From: Pseudomonas sp. SLFW
GTDB lineage: Bacteria > Pseudomonadota > Gammaproteobacteria > Pseudomonadales > Pseudomonadaceae
Length of the DNA stretch: 61,014 nucleotides
Assembly: GCF_009905615.1 (NCBI RefSeq)
Contig: NZ_JAAAKW010000023.1
Coordinates: 1 to 61,014, forward strand
Direction: 5' to 3'
The notes below the pieces were generated by a model. The model was not told the DNA's origin and did no database searches. It was given only the letters and a program-made list of their open reading frames with translations. Positions 51,289-59,023 of this stretch are shown here, piece by piece. Both the position numbers and the translations under genes were made by a program. Each line of letters begins with the position of its first letter. The first letter of the stretch is position 1.

Positions 51289-51726
51289 ATGGCCAAAGTG
51301 ATTCTGAAGAAAAAAATCGAAGCCGAAGAAGCGAAGACGTTCTCCGAGGTTCGTCTCTACGCCCGCAAAATCTGGCTCGCAGGCCTGGGTGCTTACGTGA
51401 AGGCCGGGCAGGAAGGCGCTGAGTACGTCAAAGAGCTGATCAAGACCGGCGAGCAGACCGAAAAGAAAGCCAAGAAAGTCATCGACGAAAAAATCGAAGC
51501 CGCGAACAGCGAAATCGATTCGGCGAAGGATGAAGTCACCGGCGAAATCACCAAAGCCAAAGGCCGTGTGGAAGTGCAACTCGACAAAATCGAGAGCGCC
51601 TTCGACCGCCGTGTGGCCGGCGCCTTGAATCGCATTGGCATTCCGTCTAAACATGATGTTGAGACACTGTCTGCTAAGCTCGATGAGCTGACGGCATTGC
51701 TTGAACGTGTCGCGCGTAAACAATAA
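51289..51726 (+). CDS. phaI: PHA granule-associated phasin PhaI
   Basis: Phasin of 145 residues that coats medium-chain-length PHA granules. The ATG at 51289 (after GTGAGG) begins AKVILKKKIEAEEAK; the phasin core SEVRLYARKIWLAGLGAY (about 19-36) and the Lys/Glu-rich amphipathic helices that follow match PhaI. It shares ARKIWLAGLGAY with PhaF. The leader contains a small hairpin (CCCCG-TCTG-CGGGG, 51239-51252). PhaF follows ten bases later; PhaD is the known activator of this promoter in related species. Confidence 0.94.
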   Translation: MAKVILKKKIEAEEAKTFSEVRLYARKIWLAGLGAYVKAGQEGAEYVKELIKTGEQTEKKAKKVIDEKIEAANSEIDSAKDEVTGEITKAKGRVEVQLDKIESAFDRRVAGALNRIGIPSKHDVETLSAKLDELTALLERVARKQ

Positions 51727-51736
51727 GGAGAGCGGG

Positions 51737-52621
51737 ATGGCTGGCAAAAAGAAAACCGAAAAAGAAGGCAGCTCCTGGATTGGTGAAGTGGAGAAATACT
51801 CCCGCCAAATCTGGCTGGCTGGTTTAGGCGCTTACTCGAAGATCAGCAATGACGGCAGTAAGCTTTTCGAAACGCTGGTGAAAGACGGCGAAAAAGCCGA
51901 GAAAGAAACCAAGGCCACCGTCGGTAAAACCGTCGACACGGCCAAGGCTTCGACCAAGTCCCGCGTCGGTGACGTGAAGGACCTGGCGCTGGGCAAATGG
52001 GGCGAACTGGAGGGGGCTTTCGACAAGCGTCTGAACAGCGCGATTTCTCGCTTGGGTGTACCGAGCCGCAACGAAGTCAAAGCCCTGCACAGCAAAGTTG
52101 ATCTGCTGACCAAGCAAATCGAAAAACTGACGGGCGCCTCGGTGCCTTCGGCGTCGAAAACGGCAACGGCGAAACCTGCCACTAAAACCGCCGCCAAACC
52201 CGCTGCCAAGCCGTTGGCGAAAGCTGCGGCTAAACCGGTCGCCAAAGCCGCAAGCGCCGCCGCCAGCAGAACCGCAGCGGCCAAGCCGGTAGCCGCTGCG
52301 TCGAAAGCCGCTGCGTCCACCGCCGCCAAGGCGAAAACCGTTGCTGCGAAACCGGCGGCCAAACCCGCCCCGAAAGCAGCGGCCAAGCCTGCTGCGGCAA
52401 AACCGGCAGCCAAGCCTGTCGCGGCCAAACCCGCCGCTGCGAAAAAGCCAGCCGCTGCCAAGAAACCCGCAGCACCGAAGCCCGCCGCAGCCGCCAAACC
52501 GGCCGCAGCATCCACTCCTGCTGCAACCACCAGCGCCGCGCCTGCCTCCCCGGCACCGTCCGCGCCCGCCGCTGCACCGTCGACCAATTCCGCCGCGTCG
52601 ACACCTTCCAGCCAGTCCTGA
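51737..52621 (+). CDS. phaF: PHA granule-associated protein PhaF (phasin with histone-like tail)
   Basis: Protein of 294 residues with two parts. The N-terminal phasin domain (about 1-140; SRQIWLAGLGAYSKI) coats PHA granules. The C-terminal part (about 145-290) is almost wholly Ala, Lys and Pro in AAKPA-type repeats, like histone H1, and binds DNA so that granules are shared between daughter cells. AAGGAG stands before the ATG at 51737. The last ~40 residues lose lysine and become Ala/Pro/Ser. A terminator follows. Confidence 0.95.
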   Translation: MAGKKKTEKEGSSWIGEVEKYSRQIWLAGLGAYSKISNDGSKLFETLVKDGEKAEKETKATVGKTVDTAKASTKSRVGDVKDLALGKWGELEGAFDKRLNSAISRLGVPSRNEVKALHSKVDLLTKQIEKLTGASVPSASKTATAKPATKTAAKPAAKPLAKAAAKPVAKAASAAASRTAAAKPVAAASKAAASTAAKAKTVAAKPAAKPAPKAAAKPAAAKPAAKPVAAKPAAAKKPAAAKKPAAPKPAAAAKPAAASTPAATTSAAPASPAPSAPAAAPSTNSAASTPSSQS

Positions 52622-52642
52622 TTCACGGCTGGTTGGACCGAA

Positions 52643-52674
52643 GCCCGATCTGTGAGAACAGGTCGGGTTTTTTG
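52643..52674 (+). terminator. Intrinsic terminator after phaF
   Basis: Stem CCCGATCTG / CAGGTCGGG (one G-T) with loop TGAGAA, followed by TTTTTT, twenty bases after the phaF stop. Confidence 0.9.
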
Positions 52675-52748
52675 TTGCGATAGAGGGGAGATAAATACCA
52701 AACATCTGTGCCATCCGACCGGCAGCGAAGGGGATGTTTCGGCTGACA

Positions 52749-53363
52749 TCAATCCTCCAGATAATGCAAAGCCAACCGCTCTGCCGCATGCCTCGCGCCC
52801 GGTTTCAGGTGCGGCGCGACGAGCATCATGATCTGGTACACCACCACCCGAGTTTCACCCTCACGGTCGAGGATGCGTTGGTAATCCAGCGAGAACAGCA
52901 GCGTCATCGTGATCTGTTCGACCAGTTGCCCCAGCGCCTGCGTGTCGCTGGTGACTTGCCCTTCGGCCTTCAAACGCGCCAGCAGAGAGGCGAGGGTGCG
53001 CTTGATGGCGTTGAGCAGGTGGCGAATGCCCCGTGCGAGCTTCGGCAGGCGGCTGGCGAGGTTCGACAGGTCCTGGAACAGAAAGCGGTAATGGGACAAA
53101 CGCTCGACGATCAGGTGCAGAAACAGCCAGTAATCCTCGGCGTCCAGGCGCGCATCGGCGGGTGGGTCGAGCAGCGGCGCGAGCTCGGACTGGAAGCGCT
53201 CGAACAGCTCCATCACCAACGGCTCCTTGCCGTGAAAGTGGTAGTAGAGGTTGCCGGGGCTGATCTCCAGCTCGTTGGCGATTTCCAGGGTTGAAACATT
53301 GGGCTCGCCTTGCTGATTGAACAGCAGCAGGGCGCATTCGAGTATTCGGTCGCGGGTCTTCAT
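52749..53363 (-). CDS. phaD: TetR-family regulator PhaD
   Basis: Transcription factor of 204 residues. The N-terminal helix-turn-helix TLEIANELEISPGNLYYHFHGKEPL (about 25-50) is of the TetR kind, with a helical ligand domain after it. In pseudomonads PhaD is an activator of phaC1 and phaI promoters and is thought to respond to an acyl-CoA intermediate. It is last of phaC1-phaZ-phaC2-phaD, and a REPIN lies between phaC2 and phaD. It converges with phaF. Confidence 0.94.
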   Translation of the reverse strand: MKTRDRILECALLLFNQQGEPNVSTLEIANELEISPGNLYYHFHGKEPLVMELFERFQSELAPLLDPPADARLDAEDYWLFLHLIVERLSHYRFLFQDLSNLASRLPKLARGIRHLLNAIKRTLASLLARLKAEGQVTSDTQALGQLVEQITMTLLFSLDYQRILDREGETRVVVYQIMMLVAPHLKPGARHAAERLALHYLED

Positions 53364-53401
53364 CCGGTCTTCTTAATTCGGCACTGAGGTATTCGAATGC
53401 T

Positions 53402-53494
53402 CCTGTAGGAGTGAGCTTGCTCGCGAAAGCGATTCGTCAGGTTTGAATGTGTTCAGAGACACACCGCTATCGCGAGCAAGCTCACTCCTACAGG
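53402..53494. repeat. REPIN (family A) between phaC2 and phaD
   Basis: Inverted arms CCTGTAGGAGTGAGCTTGCT and complement inside the pha operon. Confidence 0.9.
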
Positions 53495-53524
53495 AGCAAC
53501 GTTCAGCAAGAGTCCGTGGTGCTT

Positions 53525-55207
53525 CTAGCGAACTCTGACATACGTCCCGGGCGCCGCCTCCATCGGCGGGTAATTCTGATTGCCCAGCGCCAGCAGCGTT
53601 TCGCGCTGCGCGCCCGAGCGCTCTTGAATCCAGCTCAGCCAACTCGGCCACCAACTGCCGTCCGTGCGGTGGGCGTCGTAATACCAGGCGCGGGGATCAC
53701 TGCTGAGCTTGCCGTTCTCAACGAAGTTCGCCTTGGGGTTGCCGGGCGGATTGAGAATGCTCTGCACGTGGCCACTGTTCGACAGCAGGAAGCGCCGGTT
53801 GCCGCCAAGCAGCAAGGTCGAGCGGTAGACCACGTCCCACGGCGTGATGTGGTCGTTGATGCCCGCGACGCTGAAACTGTCCACCGTCACTTTCTGCAGA
53901 TCGATGGGTGTGCCGCACACTTCCAGTCCACCCGGACGGGTCAGCGGGTTGTGCTTGAAGAAGTCCAGCAGATCGCCGTGCAGCGCGGCGGGGAGACGCG
54001 TGCTGTCGTTGTTCCAGTAAAGGATGTCGAACGGCGGCGGCGCCTTGCCCAGCAGGTAATTGTTCACCCAGTACGTCCAGATCAGATCGTTGGGGCGCAT
54101 CCACGCGAAGACCTTGGCCATCTCGCGACCGTCGAGCACGCCGCGCTGGTAAGAGCGGCGCTTGGCGGCTTCGAGGGTTTGTTCGTCGATGAACAACGTC
54201 GCTGGGCTTTCAATTTCGCTGTCCAGCAAGCTCACCAGGTAACTCGCGCTCGACACCCGCCTCAGTTGTCGCTTGGCCTGCAAATGGCCCTGCAGCGCTG
54301 CGATGGTCAGGCCGCCCGCGCAGGCGCCCATCAAGTTGACTTCCCGCGCGCCGGTGATCGCACGGCACACGTTCATCGCTTCTTCAGCCGCCTGTACGTA
54401 ACTGGAAAGCCCCCATTCCCGATGGCGGACGTCCGGATTGCGCCAACTGATGATGAAAGTCTGCACGCCGTTTTTCAGGGCGTACTGCACGAAGCTGTTG
54501 GTGGGGCTCAGGTCGAAAATGTAGAACTTGTTGATCTGCGGCGGCACGATCAGCAGCGGTCGGGCGTATTGCTTTTCGCTCATCGGCGAATACTGGATCA
54601 GCTCCAGCAGCTCGTTGCGAAACACCACGGCGCCGGGAGTGACGGCCAGGGTGCGACCGATCTCGAACGCGTCCTTGGTGGTCTGGCTCGGCAGGCCGTT
54701 GTTGTGCATGAAGTCGTCGAGCATGTGGCTCAGGCCCTTCACCACGCTGGTGCCGCCGGAGTTGAATAGCTCTTTCACAGCAAGCGGGTTGAGCAGGGTG
54801 TTGGTCGGCGCCAGTGCATCGTTGAGCAGGGAGAAAATGAATTGCGCGCGAGAACGGTCGTCTTCGGGCAGGTCGCTGTGGTCGATCCAGTCGCGCACCT
54901 GATGCTGCCAGCTCAGATACGCCTGCAAGCCGCGACGGTACAGCGGATTGTGCGTCCAGGTCGGATCGTTAAAGCGGGCGTCATTCGGGTGTGGCTGGTG
55001 AGGCGTATCGCCCAGCATCACACGCCCCAACTGACCGCCGAGGGCAATCGCATGGCGCGCCGTGTAAACCGGGTGCTTGAGACCTTGCAAGGCCACGCTG
55101 CGCAGGGTCGACAGCAGATCCCGACCACGCAGGCCGGTGATTGCGCTTTGCGCATTGATGTAGGTCGCTGGCGTCGGATAACTATTCTTCGCCGGTTTGT
55201 CTCGCAT
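53525..55207 (-). CDS. phaC2: Class II poly(3-hydroxyalkanoate) synthase PhaC2
   Basis: Polymerises (R)-3-hydroxyacyl-CoA of 6-14 carbons into medium-chain-length PHA at the granule surface. The 560 residues start RDKPAKNSYPTPATYINAQSA, the known PhaC2 pattern. The active-site Cys is in LMGACAGGLTI (about 296), the Asp in AGINDHITPW (about 450) and the His in SNSGHVQSI (about 479). It is about half identical by eye to PhaC1 in this window. It follows phaZ. Confidence 0.96.
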   Translation of the reverse strand: MRDKPAKNSYPTPATYINAQSAITGLRGRDLLSTLRSVALQGLKHPVYTARHAIALGGQLGRVMLGDTPHQPHPNDARFNDPTWTHNPLYRRGLQAYLSWQHQVRDWIDHSDLPEDDRSRAQFIFSLLNDALAPTNTLLNPLAVKELFNSGGTSVVKGLSHMLDDFMHNNGLPSQTTKDAFEIGRTLAVTPGAVVFRNELLELIQYSPMSEKQYARPLLIVPPQINKFYIFDLSPTNSFVQYALKNGVQTFIISWRNPDVRHREWGLSSYVQAAEEAMNVCRAITGAREVNLMGACAGGLTIAALQGHLQAKRQLRRVSSASYLVSLLDSEIESPATLFIDEQTLEAAKRRSYQRGVLDGREMAKVFAWMRPNDLIWTYWVNNYLLGKAPPPFDILYWNNDSTRLPAALHGDLLDFFKHNPLTRPGGLEVCGTPIDLQKVTVDSFSVAGINDHITPWDVVYRSTLLLGGNRRFLLSNSGHVQSILNPPGNPKANFVENGKLSSDPRAWYYDAHRTDGSWWPSWLSWIQERSGAQRETLLALGNQNYPPMEAAPGTYVRVR

Positions 55208-55369
55208 GGATCAACACTCCTTCGTCTGGCCATCAGCAAATACAGCGGCGCACCGCTCGACCTCCCCTGAGCAGTGCGCTGTTCCACGTCTGGCAATCCC
55301 GCCGATAACGCAGTCAGTGAAGCGATTTCTCTTTGATGTGAGGCACGAATGCGCCCCTTATTCCTTGGG

Positions 55370-56224
55370 TTATCGCACGGTCGGTGCAGGTTGTGGATGC
55401 ATGACGGCGCGTTGCCGCTCCTGTTGCAGAAACTTCATGATGATGGGGGCCACGGCTTCGGCCCGGGTGATCAAAAACAAGTGACCATCGTCGATTATGT
55501 GTAGCTGGGCATTGGGGATACGCCAGGCCAGCAGTCGCATATTGATCAGCGGAATCAGCGGGTCGTCATCCCCTGCCAGCACCAGCGTCGGTTGCTGGAT
55601 CTTGTGCAGCCAATGAATGCTGGTCCAGCCCATGCCCGCGAACAGCTGCCAGTAATAGCCGAGCTTTCCGGATGAACGGACTTTCGCGGCGTGGTTTGCC
55701 GCCAGATTCGGATCGCGGCGAAACGCTCCGCCATAGATGTCCGGCGCGATGCGGATCACGTGCGACGGCTGAATGTAACGACGCGGGCTCGCCATCATCC
55801 ACAGCACTTTCGGTTTGCCCGGCACCATCACCGCGCCCGCCGCCGTGGCCGCGAGCACGAGTTTTTTGCAGCGCTCGGGGTAGTCGTGGGCGAATTGCTG
55901 GGCCAGCGCTCCGCCCCACGAAACGCCAATCGCGTTGACCTGTCCGTAGTCCAGATAATCCAGCATCCGTGCCGCAAGTTTCGCCAGACCAGGAAAGCGA
56001 TAGGGACGGTTTGGCGTCGATGAACCGCCAACACCAGGCACGTCGAAGGCGATGACTTCGAGGTCAGGGTCCAGCGCATCGACGAACGGAAACACCAACT
56101 CCAGGTTGGCGCCGATGCCGTTGAAAATCAGCAGCGGCGTGAGATGGCTCTTGCCGGGGCGCACTGCGGTGCGGATGTTGTGACCATCCAGATCTATGGT
56201 GCGAAATACGAACGGTTGCGGCAT
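55370..56224 (-). CDS. phaZ: Intracellular medium-chain-length PHA depolymerase PhaZ
   Basis: Alpha/beta-hydrolase of 284 residues that releases 3-hydroxy acids from stored PHA. Catalytic residues: Ser in GVSWGGALA (about 102), Asp in AGDDDPLIPL (about 221) and His in DDGHLFLI (about 248). It begins MPQPFVFRTIDLDGHNIRT, typical of the family. It lies between phaC1 and phaC2 on the minus strand, with 162 bases to phaC2 that hold no recognised feature and a REPIN between it and phaC1. Confidence 0.96.
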   Translation of the reverse strand: MPQPFVFRTIDLDGHNIRTAVRPGKSHLTPLLIFNGIGANLELVFPFVDALDPDLEVIAFDVPGVGGSSTPNRPYRFPGLAKLAARMLDYLDYGQVNAIGVSWGGALAQQFAHDYPERCKKLVLAATAAGAVMVPGKPKVLWMMASPRRYIQPSHVIRIAPDIYGGAFRRDPNLAANHAAKVRSSGKLGYYWQLFAGMGWTSIHWLHKIQQPTLVLAGDDDPLIPLINMRLLAWRIPNAQLHIIDDGHLFLITRAEAVAPIIMKFLQQERQRAVMHPQPAPTVR

Positions 56225-56356
56225 GCGCGAAGCCCTGTTGGTTAAACGCCGGTAAAGCAGTCCTGCGCGTCTTCCGGTCCTGAAACCGCGTGGGCGGTTT
56301 CTGTGTGTTCGATGCTTGCCGTCAGTGGCGAATCAGAGCTCACAGTTGCCTGTAAA

Positions 56357-56449
56357 CCTGTAGGAGTGAGCTTGCTCGCGATTGCGATAGTTCAGTCAGT
56401 GTTATATCGACTATTCCGACGACATCGCGAGCAAGCTCACTCCTACAGG
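56357..56449. repeat. REPIN (family A) between phaC1 and phaZ
   Basis: Inverted arms CCTGTAGGAGTGAGCTTGCT and complement in the 241-base gap just after the phaC1 stop. Confidence 0.9.
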
Positions 56450-56465
56450 TGGTAGTTAATCCAGA

Positions 56466-58145
56466 TCAACGCTCATGCACATACGTGCCCGGAGACGCTT
56501 CGCCTGCGGGATACGCCTTGTTGCCCAATGTAGCGGGAGATTTTTTCAGTTTGCCGGAGCGCTCGGCTTGCCACGCCTGCCAGTGCAGCCACCACGAGTC
56601 AGTGTGTTTGCTGGCGTCCTCCTGCCAACGAGTGGCTTCTTCGGGCAGTTCCGGGTTGGTCATGTAGCGCGCCTTCGGGTTGCCCGGCGGGTTCAGAATG
56701 CTCTGGATATGCCCGCTGTTGGACAGCACGAATTCGGTCTTGCCGCCGAACAGTCGAGCCGACTTGTAGCACGACACCCACGGCGTGATGTGGTCGTTGG
56801 TGCCTGCGAGACAGAAGATGTCACTTTTGACCTGTTTCAGATCAATCGGCGTACCGCAGACCTCCAGCGCGTTTGGACGAATCAGGGGATTGTTCTTGAA
56901 CATCTCGATCAGATCGCCGTGAAACGCGGCGGGCAGGCGCGTGGTGTCGTTGTTCCAGAACAGGATGTCGAACACCGGCGGCTCGTTGCCCAGCAGGTAG
57001 TTGTTGACCCAGTAATTCCAGATCAAGTCGTTGGGGCGCATCCAGGCGAAGACCTTGGCCATGTCCTTGCCTTCCAGCACGCCCGCCTGATACGAATGGC
57101 GCTTGGCCGATTCCAGCGTCTGCTCATCCACGAACAGCGCGACCTGCGTGTCGAGGGTGGTGTCGAGCACGCTCACCAGCAGGGTCAGCGCGTTGACCTT
57201 CTGCTCGCCCAGCGCCGCATAGTGGCCGAGCAAGGCAGTGCAGGTGATTCCGCCGGAGCAGGCGCCCAGCATGTTCACGTCCTTGCTGCCGGTGATCTTG
57301 CAGACCACGTCCACCGCTTCTTTCACCGCGTCGATGTAGGTGGACAGGCCCCATTCACGCTGGGCCTTGGTCGGGTTGCGCCAACTGATGATGAAGGTCT
57401 GCACGTTGTTGCGCAGGCAGAAGCGCGCCAGGCTTTTGTCCTGGCTGAGGTCGAACACATAGAATTTGTTGATCTGCGGGGGTACCACCAGCAGAGGGCG
57501 TTCGTGGACCTGCTCGGTGATCGGCTTGTACTGGATCAGTTCCAACAGGTCGTTGCGAAACACCACGGCGCCTTCGGTGGTGCCGAGGTTTTTGCCGACC
57601 TCGAAGGCGTCCATGTTGACCTGGCTCGGCATGCCGCCGTTGTTCACCAGATCTTTCGCCAGGTGCGAGAGCCCATCGAGGACGCTCTTGCCGCCCGTCT
57701 CAAAGAAGCGTTTGACCGCCGCCGGGTTGGCCGCGCCGTTGGTGGGCGACATGGCTTCGGTCATGAGGTTGATCACGAAGTGGCCGCGGCTGATGTCTTG
57801 TTGCGAAAGGCTGCTGTCGTCGATCCAGTCGTGCAACTCCTTGCGCCAGGCGAGGTAGGTTTGCAGGTAGCGACGATAGAGCGGGTTCTGGCTCCAGGCC
57901 GGGTCGGCGAAACGACGGTCGTCGCTGTCGGGCACCAGACTGGATTTGCCGAGCAGCACGTTTTTCAGTTCCAGCCCGAAATGGGCCACGTGCTTGGCGC
58001 TGTGGATCGGTTGCTTGATGGCCTGGGTCAAGACCATGCGTGCCGTGGTGAGCAAATCCTTGCGCCGCAAGCCGACGACGGGGTTCAACCCCAGGGTGTG
58101 TTCAGAGGCTTGACGCGGCAGATCATCATTACTCTTGTTACTCAT
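56466..58145 (-). CDS. phaC1: Class II poly(3-hydroxyalkanoate) synthase PhaC1
   Basis: Main medium-chain-length PHA synthase, 559 residues. It starts SNKSNDDLPRQASEHTLGLNPVVGL, the PhaC1 pattern. The active-site Cys is in NMLGACSGGITC (about 296), the Asp in AGTNDHITPW (about 451) and the His in SNSGHIQSI (about 479). It is first in phaC1-phaZ-phaC2-phaD. A sigma-54 promoter match lies about 200 bases upstream, which would tie polymer synthesis to nitrogen state. Confidence 0.97.
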   Translation of the reverse strand: MSNKSNDDLPRQASEHTLGLNPVVGLRRKDLLTTARMVLTQAIKQPIHSAKHVAHFGLELKNVLLGKSSLVPDSDDRRFADPAWSQNPLYRRYLQTYLAWRKELHDWIDDSSLSQQDISRGHFVINLMTEAMSPTNGAANPAAVKRFFETGGKSVLDGLSHLAKDLVNNGGMPSQVNMDAFEVGKNLGTTEGAVVFRNDLLELIQYKPITEQVHERPLLVVPPQINKFYVFDLSQDKSLARFCLRNNVQTFIISWRNPTKAQREWGLSTYIDAVKEAVDVVCKITGSKDVNMLGACSGGITCTALLGHYAALGEQKVNALTLLVSVLDTTLDTQVALFVDEQTLESAKRHSYQAGVLEGKDMAKVFAWMRPNDLIWNYWVNNYLLGNEPPVFDILFWNNDTTRLPAAFHGDLIEMFKNNPLIRPNALEVCGTPIDLKQVKSDIFCLAGTNDHITPWVSCYKSARLFGGKTEFVLSNSGHIQSILNPPGNPKARYMTNPELPEEATRWQEDASKHTDSWWLHWQAWQAERSGKLKKSPATLGNKAYPAGEASPGTYVHER

Positions 58146-58497
58146 CTACGACGCTCCATTGTCCTGAGACGAGCGCTGGCATCCCTGTGAAAACACGCCA
58201 CGGGCAAACGCCAGCACTGCTCTCGGGTGACCGATGATTAACACAACGGGTGTGAATGCTCCTGCAAGGCGCCGTATTTTTCGATGGCGCTGCATGCGAC
58301 TGCTGCGGTTCACACCGACAGGCTTCTGCTAAAACTCCGATGCAGATGGCTTGCCAGAATCATTGGTTACGCGAGATTTATAAAAATCGCAAGCAGGGCC
58401 AGTCATTGACCGCTGCGCGGAGCATTGAAGCAGATGGAATTAGAAAGTGCGTCCTAAAACGCCCGCCGGTCACGAAGGCGCGAACTAGAGCGGCAGC
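58146..58497. other. Regulatory gap upstream of phaC1
   Basis: This 352-base gene-free stretch holds the sigma-54 match at 58341-58356 and an AT-rich patch at 58375-58395. No small gene or REPIN was found. Confidence 0.5.
58341..58356 (-). promoter_or_regulatory. Sigma-54 (-24/-12) promoter match before phaC1
   Basis: On the minus strand TGGCAAGCCATCTGCA fits TGGCACG-N4-TTGCA at 10 of 12 positions, with GG and GC exactly 10 bases apart. The expected start gives a phaC1 leader of about 185 bases. RpoN dependence of phaC1 has been reported in related species. Confidence 0.65.
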
Positions 58498-58875
58498 TCA
58501 GAGCATGAGTCGGACGACTTGCTCGGAAGGGTCGCGGGATTTGCCCGCAGCTTTCAGTTCAGCCAGGTAATCGTCCCACAGGGCTTCCTGACGTTGTGCC
58601 AGTTGTTCGAGGTATTCCCACGTGAACAGACCGCTGTCATGACCATCATCGAAGGTCAATTTCAGTGCGTACTGACCGGCCGGTTCAACTTTCGTCAAAC
58701 CAACGCCCAGCTTGCCAAATTGCAGAATCGGCTTGCCGTGCCCCTGCACCTCAGCGGACGGCGAATGCACCCGCAGGAACTCGGCGGGCAGGTGATATTC
58801 CTCACCGGGGCCGTATTTCAGCGTGAGGATTTTCGAGGCTTTGTGAAGCTGGATGGCAGAGGGAATGCGTGTCAT
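58498..58875 (-). CDS. DUF971 protein (gamma-butyrobetaine hydroxylase-like N-terminal domain)
   Basis: Protein of 125 residues consisting of one DUF971/GBBH-like N-terminal domain: SAIQLHKASKILTLKYGPGEEYHLPAEFLRVHSPSAEV near the start, and GQYALKLTFDDGHDSGLFTWEYLEQLA (about 67-93), with DDGH..G-WEYL typical of the family. The ATG at 58875 is chosen because the open frame upstream runs back through a REPIN. It follows hslV-hslU on the same strand, as in many pseudomonads, but its function is not established; in some proteins this domain binds metal. Confidence 0.9.
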   Translation of the reverse strand: MTRIPSAIQLHKASKILTLKYGPGEEYHLPAEFLRVHSPSAEVQGHGKPILQFGKLGVGLTKVEPAGQYALKLTFDDGHDSGLFTWEYLEQLAQRQEALWDDYLAELKAAGKSRDPSEQVVRLML

Positions 58876-58900
58876 CGACGGTATGCCTTGCGCGTTACAT

Positions 58901-59006
58901 TGTAGGAGTGACCGGGGTGGCGATCCACTTTGCTCGCGATAGGGCGGGGCAGGCAATGATGTGTTGACCTGATCCAATGCAATCGCGAGCAAGCTCACTC
59001 CTACAG
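58901..59006. repeat. REPIN (family A) with an interrupted left arm
   Basis: The right arm is normal (ATCGCGAGCAAGCTCACTCC). The left arm reads TGTAGGAGTGA, then about 19 unrelated bases in place of GCT, then TGCTCGCGATA. Confidence 0.8.
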
Positions 59007-59023
59007 GGGGGGGCGTGGGCTGA

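Noticed and set aside
56475..58190. A 571-codon open frame opposite phaC1, and similar long frames opposite phaC2, hslU and tatC
   Set aside because: All are antisense shadows of well-identified genes with biased third positions.
813..59006. Regularly repeated ~90-base elements as a CRISPR array or an integron
   Set aside because: They are dispersed single inverted-repeat doublets in gene gaps, of the REPIN type; there are no spacers, cas genes or integrase.
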